A DNA stretch of 64,000 bases from Semisulcospira habei. Lineage: Eukaryota; Mollusca; Gastropoda; Semisulcospiridae. The translations under genes and the position numbers were made by a program. Within the stretch, counting starts at the first letter, position 1. The number at the start of each line of letters is the position of its first letter. The notes below the pieces were generated by a model. It had not been told where the DNA came from and ran no database searches. It saw only the letters and a list, made by a program, of their open reading frames with translations. Positions 1-30,468 of this stretch are shown here, piece after piece. Location: contig BTPG01000006.1 in the NCBI GenBank assembly GCA_036245525.1, positions 88,679,535 through 88,743,534 on the forward strand. The letters are read 5' to 3'.

Positions 1-349
1 TGTGCAACGTACACCAGCTGGAAAGTGCTTTAACTCCTACACTGCCGAGAAAAAGAGAACACGGTCCACGACTGCAAGAGACATAGATCCTCGTGAACCC
101 CCGCATTCGGATTTTGGCTTTTTGGTCGTTGGATGGGGTCGTTGGTGGGGTGAGTGGGCAGATGGCCAATGATATTCTCTCCCGCTCCTCCCCCCCCCCC
201 ACACCACCCCCCTCCCTCCATATTTTCTTTGAGGGGGGTAGGGCGGGGCCATCCCTATCCCTCCTCCCCTCCAGTTCCGACTTCACTATGTCAGTCCTTG
301 GGCTCAGATGCAAGAGTGAGCTTAGTCCTGCGTCATCCACTACGCAAGG

Positions 350-700
350 TGCTCCGCTACAGCGGAGCACCTTACTTAGTGGCTGGCGCACGACTAAGCC
401 CACTCATACAACTGGCTCCAAGGGCCTATTTCTTACTGCAACAATGCTCGCGCCTATCACTGACCTAATCTTACTGCACTTAAAAGGTAAATCAACTTGT
501 TCCTTCTTCAAAGCTTGGAAGTAAAACGCAAGGTGACACTCAAGGTATAATGAGTATGCTGGCTTTAGTAATCAGCGCATCATATGACGGTTTAATCAGC
601 GGCTGGCCATGGCCTTTTCCGACTAACAAGGTACTTTTGACAGCAAGATATTATAATATGGTGTGTGGACATCAATGATTTGTAAGAACTCCACGGCGCC
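350..700. repeat. Start of tandem unit 1 (matches 50500-50830 and 25270-25450)
   Basis: The stretch from the palindrome AGCGGAGCACCTT to GGCGCCCATCTCATC is closely repeated at 50500-50833, and its part near 430-620 is recognisable, more diverged, at 25280-25450. These three places are read as the left boundaries of three head-to-tail units. Confidence 0.55.
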
Positions 701-754
701 CATCTCATCAAAGAGATTCATAACTTAACACCGTGACTGCTACATGGCGGAAAA

Positions 755-1897
755 TAATAATAATAATAATTACGGTATTTATAATGCGCTTATCTTATAA
801 TAATTATAACTCTAAGCGCACACTCACAACTCGCGCACGCATGCGCACGCTTTAGACAATGACTCACGTACCACAAACAGTGAAATACATTACGACGGTC
901 AGCTTGGGGTGGGGAGTGCGGTGATATAGTGCTAAAACTGTTGAAAGAGGTGAGTTTTGAGGGCGGACTGGAAGGAGGAGAGAGAGTGTTTCTGACGAAG
1001 AGAGAGTGGGAGAGTGTTCCAGATGGATGGACCGTAGACGGAGAAGGAGCGGGGACCGAAAGTGTTAAGTTTGGTGCGAGGGATGTGGAGGCGGAGAGGG
1101 TCGGAGGCAGAGCGGAGGGAGCGGGAAGGTGTGTAGGGGTGAAGTAAGTTGGAGAGATAGGCAGGAGCGCAGTTGTTCAGGGATTTGTAGCAGAGAGACA
1201 GAACTTTGTATTGGATGCGTTGGGGGATGGGGAGCCAGTGAAGGATTTTGAGCAGGGGTGTGATGTGGTCGGATTTTTTCTTTCTGAGGACGAGACGGGC
1301 AGCATTGTTCTGGACGCGTTGGAGAGTGAAGATGGTGGAGTGAGGGAGACCGGAAAGGAGAGAGTTGCAATAGTCGATGCGAGATAAGATGAGAGAGACA
1401 GCAAGTTTGGTGGCAGCTTCGGTAGTGAGGTATTTTCTGATCTGACTGATGCGGCGAAGGTGGAAATAGCATGCCTGGGTCGTGGCGGAGACGAAGTTGG
1501 TCATGGACAGAGAGGAATCGAGGATGACGCCGAGGTTCTTGGCCGAGTCAGAGAGGGAGATGGGGGTGCTATCGAGTTGAAGGTGGAGAGAGGGAGGGAG
1601 CTGGGAGAGTTTTTGGCGAGTGCCTACCAGCATGGCTTCCGTTTTGTCGTCGTTCAGTTTCAGCTTGTTTGCTGTCATCCAGTTTTTCACGTCTTTGTAG
1701 CAGTCAGCCGTGCGAGTCAGTAGTGACTGAGTGTTGTCGAGTTTGTCTTTGTCTTGCAGTTGTGAGTCGTCAGCGTAGAGGTGGTGGTGTATGCGGTGAG
1801 ACTGGATGATGTTGGACAGAGGAGAGGTGTAGAGTGTGAAAAGGACCGGGCCCAGGACGGATCCTTGTGGAACTCCGCAGGAGAGCGTTACCGGGTT
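755..1897 (-). mobile_element. 5'-truncated CR1/L2-like LINE (RT C-terminal part)
   Basis: Minus-strand coding is open from the RT motif [15 protein letters not shown] through YADDSQL and the C-terminal region ending in HLFQQF at position 932, followed by a 3' UTR and an AATAAT tail. It is nearly identical to the 3' half of the LINE at 33494-37470. The homologous locus in unit 3 (about 52436-52441) lacks it and is flanked by the same GGAAA sequence, so it inserted after the unit duplication. It lacks the endonuclease and the first RT blocks, so it is dead on arrival. Confidence 0.85.
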
Positions 1898-1966
1898 GGA
1901 AAAGACGCGTGTGACTATGCGTCTTTTTTCGCTGAGAGGTATCGTCAGTAAAGGCCAAAGCGTTAA

Positions 1967-2171
1967 CCCATTACATCCTGAGGCTGATTTTGTGAAATTT
2001 GCTGACTGTCCTACGAAGGCAACACTACTGATTAGGAGATATATCAACTGTATTAGTTCAAGGGTGGTGCCAGAATAGCTTGACGCCTAAGGCGCCAAGC
2101 TATTCTGGCACCACCCTTGAACTATTAGTCAGATGTATAACAAGCAATGGGTGTATCAGGATAAAAAGGGG
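1967..2171. mobile_element. TTAA-flanked palindromic MITE (core H)
   Basis: Left TTAA at 1963-1966, left end CCCATTACATCCTGA, right end matching TCAGGATAAAAAGGGG. The middle, 2055-2123, is a near-perfect palindrome (AGTTCAAGGGTGGTGCCAGA and its complement). Ends beginning CCC next to TTAA suggest a piggyBac-type MITE. A paralogous copy is at 52504-52700. Confidence 0.6.
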
Positions 2172-3123
2172 TAATCTATATATGAGCGCTTTAGCCAGAA
2201 ACTTTTACCATAGCGGATTGGTCAAGAAGCTGATTGGTTGGATATTAGTCCTAAGAATAATTCTTTATTAGTAGGATTTAATCGAATTTGTCCTATATAG
2301 GATACATTATTTAGTCCTCGAATAATTCTTTTCCTAGAATGAATGAATCAGTTATTAGTAGAAGGGCTGTGACAGGTTATTACACTTAAAACCGATTAAT
2401 TTGTCCTGGGAAAAAAATATTTAATGCTAGGACAAAATAGTTTATCCTAGGAATAAATAATTGTTCATAGAACTAATTCCAAACAATCAGACAGCAGGAA
2501 TCGTCGAGGCATCATGGCTGATTGGTTGGATCAGTAATTTGTCCTAGGATTAAATCGAATTTGTCCAAGGAGTAAATCAGATTTGCTCAAAGATTAAATA
2601 GAATTTGTCCTAGAATAAATCATTTACTCCTTGCATAATTTTTTATGTCCTAGGATGATTTAATCAGTTATTAGTGGAGCGGCTTGCCATACAGATGTGT
2701 CGCTGTCGAGTCCCCTCTGACGTCGACCTAAAAAAGGTCGTTGATTTATTCAGTATGGTCTAAGTTTTTGCAAGCATCATATTCCTCTAAATTGCTGCGC
2801 CGTTTAACTGCTCTCCCATTCCACAATCAATATAGTGCGTGTCCCTAAACCTACCCAGAATGAAGGTTAGAAGCACGACTGAAGGGAAGGTACTGAAGTT
2901 CAAAAGGGGGGAACACGGCTTTTGCAACCTTAAGCGTGAAAGAATTAGATCTCAGACCGCCTCCCGTCTAACACTACGCTTGGTGCGTGTAGCGGTAGTT
3001 GCCAGTGGTTCTTGTTGATCTCGTGTCCGATCAGGAAATTTATTTCGAAGATAAAAGACGGCAATAAATGCCATAACACAATTCGTAAGAAACAAATGAA
3101 GTTACATTCACTGATACAACACA

Positions 3124-3172
3124 ATCAAACAAACAAACAAACAAACAAACAAACAAACAAACAAACAAACAA
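3124..3172. repeat. (CAAA)n microsatellite
   Basis: About twelve CAAA units; a much shorter run stands at the paralogous position near 53757-53779. Confidence 0.9.
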
Positions 3173-3645
3173 AACGTGAACAGAAACGAACAACGAGCAA
3201 CATACCACAATAACCTGTTTTAACGATAAATTAAATAGCTTCAGGACTGACACAAACCCCATGTATCATTTGATATTTCTTCATGGTTTGATGATCAGTC
3301 AGATTTATCTCTTTGATTTGCATCACTGACACAAAAAACACATACAGAGAAAATCAATTTTAACCCCAAAATCACACAGTTTAATCAGCAAGCACAACAC
3401 AAGAATGTTTGATATTGCACAATATTTTGTGAATTAATGCAAATTAATACAAAAGCAAACAATACATTGCAGAATCTCAGCGACATAGCCGGAGGCCATT
3501 TTTGTGTTCTGATCAGTCGATTAGGCTGACCGACAGACGGATCAGTTGCCGTTTAAGCACTCAACCGACTGATACATTAAATGATCGGCTGAATGTTTGA
3601 TTGGTTGACTCACTGACTGATATGCTCATTAAATGATTATTTTCA

Positions 3646-3651
3646 TTTATT
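3646..3651 (-). promoter_or_regulatory. Polyadenylation signal of copy 1
   Basis: An AATAAA hexamer on the minus strand lies about 70 nt past the stop codon. The same hexamer is kept at the matching place behind copy 3 (54219-54224), which supports use in 3' end formation. Confidence 0.6.
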
Positions 3652-3721
3652 TAGTTTGCTCAATGTTTGGTAGATTGATCGATCTAATGAGTGAATGACT
3701 GTTTGGTTGCCATAGATATTT

Positions 3722-25087
<21,366 letters not shown>

Positions 25088-25625
25088 TTTGTGTGCAGTG
25101 CCGTGCCTAACTAGACAAACTAACTATTTTAGGGGAAAAGCCAAGGTGACAATGAGCGCACAATGTGCAAAGTACATAAGGTGGAAATATTGTTTTAAAC
25201 CTGAGACTCACGCCCCAGTGAGTTAAAAATCACCTGGCCGACTGGGCCCGACAGTCGGCCTGAGGATCGACGTTTTACTGTGCCAAAGCTGGCGCATTTC
25301 ACCGACCTAATCTACTGAGCGGTTCAGCTTGTTTGGAAGTTCGGAAAGTGAAACACAGGGTGACACTTAAGATAATGACTTTGCGATATCGACGCATCGT
25401 ATGACGGCCGATCTAATCAACGGCTAGCCATGATCGTTTTGTTGTTCCTATTTAAAAATAGGGACAACTTTGAAATGGGGCTCGTGGGAGCGAATTCCGG
25501 AGCACGCACATGCCTTTTTTTAGCGTGCGGGGCAGAAATTCTGGCAAAGAAGTAACAAGATGAAAATAACGTCACGTCTAGCTATGCAAACCTTACTGGA
25601 GTACGTCTTTTTGGCGCCAAGCGCG

Positions 25626-25627
25626 CG

Positions 25628-25697
<70 letters not shown>

Positions 25698-25717
25698 TGT
25701 GTGTGTGTGTGCGTGTA

Positions 25718-25775
<58 letters not shown>
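25626..25775. repeat. (GT)n microsatellite
   Basis: Near-continuous GT repeats with rare A and C interruptions. Confidence 0.95.
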
Positions 25776-25779
<4 letters not shown>

Positions 25780-26053
25780 ACAGCGACTAGAGCCCGCGTT
25801 TGAGGACGGACAAGCTTGAACTTTTAGGATATTATTCTTAAAAGAATAATCTCGTGGCAATTTTTTTTAAATTTTTTGATTAAGATGCTCATTGGTGAGA
25901 AAATGGCCCATTTCACAAAAACCGGTTGATCCACGCTGGAGTCCGTAATTTTTCTTATTTTTACTTGATATTTTGCATATCGCTAGATATAGCTAGATAA
26001 ATGAGTTTGTTAACCATCATTGTACCTCTTGAACTTTTTGAGTGATAATTAAA

Positions 26054-26395
26054 TATTTTTGGAAAAAAATAGTTTCGCGTTTTTGGGATTAATTTGACCA
26101 ATTATTTGGGATTAATCTTAAAACAATTGAATATTTTTAACGAAAGCCCCCCCCCCCCCCCCCCCCCAATCTTCTCATTAATACTCGCATGATTTTTCAT
26201 ATACTTTATTTACATAAGCCTACAGTTTGTCTCGGCTTATGTAAATAAAGTATATGAAAAAATCATGCGAGTATTAATGAGAAGATTGGGGGGGGGGGGG
26301 GGCTTTCGTTAAAAATATTCAATTGTTTTAAGATTAATCCCAAATAATTGGTCAAATTAATCCCAAAAACGCGAAACTATTTTTTTCCAAAAATA
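26054..26395. repeat. Large fold-back at the LINE 5' junction (arms about 160 bp)
   Basis: Left arm 26054-26220 and right arm 26234-26395 are reverse complements apart from the C/G run lengths. The 13-base spacer is TACAGTTTGTCTC. ACAGTTTGTCTCG, the duplicated target site of the adjacent LINE, occurs in the spacer, after the right arm (26399) and after the LINE (30456). Confidence 0.85.
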
Positions 26396-26414
26396 CCTAC
26401 AGTTTGTCTCGAGA

Positions 26415-26490
26415 CGGGGAAGTGGCGCAGTGGTTAAGGCGTCTGCCTCCAATGCCAAAGGTCCGAGGTTCGATACCGGGTTCCGGCGTT
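26415..26490 (+). ncRNA. tRNA-derived Pol III promoter-like head of the LINE
   Basis: TGGCGCAGTGGTTAAGG fits box A and GGTTCGATACC fits box B, about 35 nt apart, as in many invertebrate tRNA-derived SINEs. It begins just inside the target-site duplication. It is not a real tRNA gene: no acceptor-stem pairing is evident. Confidence 0.6.
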
Positions 26491-27240
26491 GGATTTTTCT
26501 CCTCTGGTGTCACCGTCTGGGCAGTGGGCAGATGTTCACATCTGCACGGGACATAGACGACCCCGGCCCCCACGAGTCCCCTGCTGCCTTGCAGGCCTGG
26601 CCGCTTGGCTGCGGAAAGGCTAAGGGAGGAAACCCCTGACATCAAAGCCCCCGTGTCTCCGGGGAAGGCTTTTGAGCCAGAGACTAAGACAAGGACAGTC
26701 TGATATAAAACCTACGACCCGAGGACCTCGATGCCACCGTCCCAGCTTGCTAGGCCATGGCAAACGAACCAAGGGTTTAAAGGGTGGGGCCAGTACTGCG
26801 CACACTGCACTCCACCAAAAAAGCTCCACCGCGCAGGCTTTAGGAAACGCCCACGGACTATGACACTGAACTTTCCAAGTCCTGTAGCGATGGGCAAGGG
26901 GCAAAACGGCAGGTGAAAGATGTCACTGGAAGCCGCAGTCTCAAACCTGCATGCAGGCGGTTCAGGATATTGGTCGCCTGATGTTGACCTGGGGATGACA
27001 ACGTCACTCGGCACACCCTGAACGACCAAGCAGCCTTCTCTAGGGACAGCACTGCTTGCTCCACACGGAGAGGGGCCTAGAAAAGGTGGCCTAACCAAAG
27101 CTCATCCCCTCGTAACCCCAGTTGGCTAGCCGCGGTCAACGGGCATCTTCTCATGCGGTCAGAAAACAAGAAAAAACAATGGATCCACTTTCCTGACGAC
27201 CACGACCGGACTCAACGTAGCATGCTGGAACATCCGAACC

Positions 27241-28293
27241 ATGCTCGACACAGCAGACAGCGGACGCCCTGAACGTCGCTCCGCCCTCATTGCCCATGAA
27301 TTGCGGAGGTTAAACATCGACATCGCCGCGCTCAGCGAAGTACGCCTCCCGGAGGAAGGCAGCCTCCAAGAACTTGGCGCTGGCTACACCCTCTACTGGT
27401 CAGGCAGGCCTGCATCAGAAAGACGGCTTTCAGGCGTGGGCTTCATGGTGAAGACCCCCATTGCGACTAAGTTGGAAAACCTACCAACGGGTCACTCCGA
27501 CCGCATCATGTCCATGCGCCTCCCACTGAGACACCAGCAACATGTCACCCTTCTCAGTGTGTACTCCCCAACCCTCCTGGCAGAGCCTGCAGAAAAAGAC
27601 AAGTTCTACTCTGACCTGCGCAGCCTCCTGCAGAGCACCCCTGCAGACGACAAAGTCATCATCCTTGGCGACTTCAACGCCAGAGTGGGCCAAGACTCTG
27701 AAGCCTGGAAAGGAGTCCTCGGCAAGCATGGCGTTGGGAACTGCAATGACAATGGTCGCCTACTGTTGGAGCTCTGTGCAGAGCAGCAACTTGTCATCAC
27801 CAACACCACTTTCCAGCAAAAGGACAGTCGAAAGACCACCTGGATGCATCCTCGCTCCAAGCACTGGCACCTTATCGACTATGTCCTAGTGCGTCAGAGG
27901 GACCGCAGTGACGTCCTCCTCACCAGAGTGATGCCCAGCGCAGAGTGCCACACTGACCACCGCCTTGTTCGCTGCAAACTCAGGCTCCGCCTCAAGCTGA
28001 AACCCAAGAAAGGCGGCCCTCCCAAGAAAAAGCTTGATGTTGCCAGCCTTCAGCGTGACGACAAGAAAGCTGCCCTTCAGGCCAATTTACAGCGCATGCT
28101 CAAAGACACAGTTGATCCAGCAGACTCCTCTCCTGAAACACTTTGGGAACAACTGAAAACTGCTATTGTAAAATCCTCTGTGGAAGTCTTGGGCTTTGCT
28201 AGAAAGAGGAACAAAGACTGGTTTGACGAAAACGACGTAGAGATCCAGGAACTTCTAGCAAAAAAAAAAGAGCCGCCCACCAGGCCCACCTAG
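27241..28293 (+). CDS. LINE endonuclease (EEP family) frame
   Basis: Apurinic-like endonuclease of the LINE, which would nick target DNA for target-primed reverse transcription. Visible motifs are ILGDFNARVG, the HWHLIDYVLV block and the terminal TDHRLV. The frame is open from 27130, and the essential block VACWNIRT lies upstream of the first ATG at 27241, so the true start is lost or non-AUG. The frame ends shortly after an A run (about 28260-28269). One base fewer there would continue into the reverse transcriptase frame, so the two probably form one protein with a frameshift between. Confidence 0.85.
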   Translation: MLDTADSGRPERRSALIAHELRRLNIDIAALSEVRLPEEGSLQELGAGYTLYWSGRPASERRLSGVGFMVKTPIATKLENLPTGHSDRIMSMRLPLRHQQHVTLLSVYSPTLLAEPAEKDKFYSDLRSLLQSTPADDKVIILGDFNARVGQDSEAWKGVLGKHGVGNCNDNGRLLLELCAEQQLVITNTTFQQKDSRKTTWMHPRSKHWHLIDYVLVRQRDRSDVLLTRVMPSAECHTDHRLVRCKLRLRLKLKPKKGGPPKKKLDVASLQRDDKKAALQANLQRMLKDTVDPADSSPETLWEQLKTAIVKSSVEVLGFARKRNKDWFDENDVEIQELLAKKKEPPTRPT

Positions 28294-28310
28294 CCCAGCC
28301 TTCCTGCCCT

Positions 28311-30422
28311 GTGAAGAAGTCTGCCTTCCGCCTCATCTGCAGCAGTCTCCAGCTCAAGCTTAGAGAGCTCCAGAACGAGTGGTGGTCCAGACTCGCACAG
28401 AGGACCCAGCTCTGCGCTGACAACGGTGACTACAGGGGCTTCTACGAAGCACTGAAAGCAGTGTATGGCCCTAGGCACCTGGTACAAAGTCCCCTGCGAA
28501 GCGCTGATGGACAGGCACTCCTCACAGATAATACCTCCATCTTGAACCGCTGGTCGGAATACTTTCAGGACCTCTTCGGCGCTGAACGCACTGTTCAAGA
28601 AACAGTCATCCTCCAAATCCCACACCTTCCACTAAAGGTTAAATTGGACGAACCGCCCACCGCCGAAGAGACCCTCACAGCCATCCACCAGCTCAAGAGT
28701 GGCAAAGCAGCAGGCATTGACGGAATCCCGCCAGAGATCTGGAAACATGGAGGCCCAGCACTACACAACAAGCTCCACGACCTCTTTCTCTGCTGCTGGG
28801 AAAAAGGAACACTACCAAAGGATCTCCGTGATGCAGTCATCATCACCCTGTACAAGAACAAAGGAGAGAAGTCTGCCTGCTCTAATTATCGTGGAATTAC
28901 CCTGCTGTCCATTGCCGGAAAAATTCTCGCAAGGTTGCTCCTGAATCGGCTGGTACCTGCCATCGCTGAAGACCACCTCCCAGAGGGTCAGTGTGGCTTC
29001 AGAGCCAACAGGAGTACCACCGACATGGTCTTTGTGCTGAGACAGCTTCAGGAGAAGTGCCGCGAGCAGAACAAAGGGCTGTACGTCACGTTTGTCGACC
29101 TAACAAAAGCGTTTGACACTGTGAGCAGGCAAGGTATGTGGCAGATCCTGGAGCGACTAGGTTGTCCCCCAAAGTTCCTCAACATGATCGTCCAGCTCCA
29201 CGAGGACCAGCAAGGCCAGGTCAGACTAAACAGTGACCTCTCAGAACCATTCCCCATTCGCAACGGCGTGAAGCAAGGCTGTGTGCTGGCACCGACCCTC
29301 TTCACCATCTTCTTCAGCATGATGTTGAAGCAGGCCACAGTGGACCTCGACGATGACGACGCAGTGTACATCAGGTATCGTCTCGATGGCAGCCTGTTCA
29401 ACCTCAGACGACTGCAGGCCCACACGAAAACCCTAGACCAACTGATTCGTGAGCTGCTCTTCGCTGATGACGCTGCCCTCGTTGCACACACAGAGAGAGC
29501 CTTGCAGCGCATTACGTCCTGCTTCGCAGATGCTGCCCAGCTCTTTGGACTTGAGGTCAGTCTGAAAAAGACAGAGGTCCTTCATCAGCCGGCACCCAAG
29601 GAAGAGCATCGCCCTCCCCACATCACCATCGGCGAGTCCGAACTGAAGTCTGTACACCAGTTTACCTACCTTGGCTGCATCATCACGTCAGACGCCAAGC
29701 TGGACAAGGAGCTGGACAACAGGCTGGCAAAAGCGAACAGTGCTTTCGGGCGACTATTCAAGCGGGTGTGGCACAATCAACAGCTGAAAAAAGGCACCAA
29801 GATCAGCGTGTATAGAGCTGTCGTCCTCACCACCCTGCTGTACGGTTCCGAGTCCTGGGCCCTCTACCGCAGCCAACTACGACTCCTCGAACGCTTTCAC
29901 CAGCGCTGCCTGCGTACCATCCTCAGCATTCACTGGAGTGACTATGTCACCAACGTCGAGGTCCTTGAACAGGCGGAAACTGTGAGCATCGAGGCTTTGC
30001 TGCTGCGGACACAGCTTCGCTGGGCGGGGCACGTCTCCAGGATGGACAATCATCGCCTACCCAAGATCACTCTGTTCGGCGAGCTCGCCACTGGACACCG
30101 AGACAGAGGGGCACCAAAGAAGAGATACAAAGACGGCCTCAAGAAGTCGCTTAGTGCCTGCCAAATCGACCACCGCCAGTGGTCTTCGCTTGCTGCGGAC
30201 CGTGACACCTGGCGCTCCACCATTCACAAGGCAGCCGTCTCCTTTGAGGACTCTCGCAGAGCTAACCTTAAGGACAAGCGGCTTAGAAGAAAAAACAGAG
30301 TTGTCGTAACTCAGAACCCTGACCAGACCTTCCCCTGCAGCCACTGCGGTCGAACCTGCCTGTCCCGGATTGGCCTCCGCAGCCACGAAAATGCCTGCAG
30401 ACGACGTGGGCAAGCCCTATAG
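28311..30422 (+). CDS. LINE reverse transcriptase with C-terminal zinc finger
   Basis: The 703-residue frame holds RT blocks in order: NYRGITLLSIAGKI, GQCGFRANRSTTDMVF, FVDLTKAFDTV, NGVKQGCVLAPTLF, and LLFADDAALVAH with the catalytic FADD. After the thumb comes a long C-terminal domain (LLYGSESWALYRS, LRTQLRWAGHVSRM), then a C2H2-like finger CSHCGRTC...RSHENAC close to the end. It copies its RNA at nicked target DNA. The frame is intact over its full length. Its own start codon sits just after the A-run frameshift, so it is probably not a separate gene. Confidence 0.9.
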   Translation: MKKSAFRLICSSLQLKLRELQNEWWSRLAQRTQLCADNGDYRGFYEALKAVYGPRHLVQSPLRSADGQALLTDNTSILNRWSEYFQDLFGAERTVQETVILQIPHLPLKVKLDEPPTAEETLTAIHQLKSGKAAGIDGIPPEIWKHGGPALHNKLHDLFLCCWEKGTLPKDLRDAVIITLYKNKGEKSACSNYRGITLLSIAGKILARLLLNRLVPAIAEDHLPEGQCGFRANRSTTDMVFVLRQLQEKCREQNKGLYVTFVDLTKAFDTVSRQGMWQILERLGCPPKFLNMIVQLHEDQQGQVRLNSDLSEPFPIRNGVKQGCVLAPTLFTIFFSMMLKQATVDLDDDDAVYIRYRLDGSLFNLRRLQAHTKTLDQLIRELLFADDAALVAHTERALQRITSCFADAAQLFGLEVSLKKTEVLHQPAPKEEHRPPHITIGESELKSVHQFTYLGCIITSDAKLDKELDNRLAKANSAFGRLFKRVWHNQQLKKGTKISVYRAVVLTTLLYGSESWALYRSQLRLLERFHQRCLRTILSIHWSDYVTNVEVLEQAETVSIEALLLRTQLRWAGHVSRMDNHRLPKITLFGELATGHRDRGAPKKRYKDGLKKSLSACQIDHRQWSSLAADRDTWRSTIHKAAVSFEDSRRANLKDKRLRRKNRVVVTQNPDQTFPCSHCGRTCLSRIGLRSHENACRRRGQAL

Positions 30423-30468
30423 AATCTTCGTTCGCGAAGTCAAGCCAAGAGAGAGACAGTTTGTCTCG

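Larger units (their letters stand above)
26412..30455 (+). mobile_element. Near-full-length 4-kb LINE with tRNA-like 5' head
   Basis: Flanked by the 13-bp duplication ACAGTTTGTCTCG (26399-26411 and 30456-30468). It contains a tRNA-like head, a long leader, an endonuclease frame and a reverse transcriptase frame with a C-terminal zinc finger. Little decay is visible, so it is young. The clade is not assigned; it is of the type often mislabelled craniofacial development protein 2-like. Confidence 0.9.

Noticed and set aside
26430..26640. A genuine tRNA gene
   Set aside because: Box A and B match but the stems do not pair convincingly and it is fused to the LINE, so it is tRNA-derived only.
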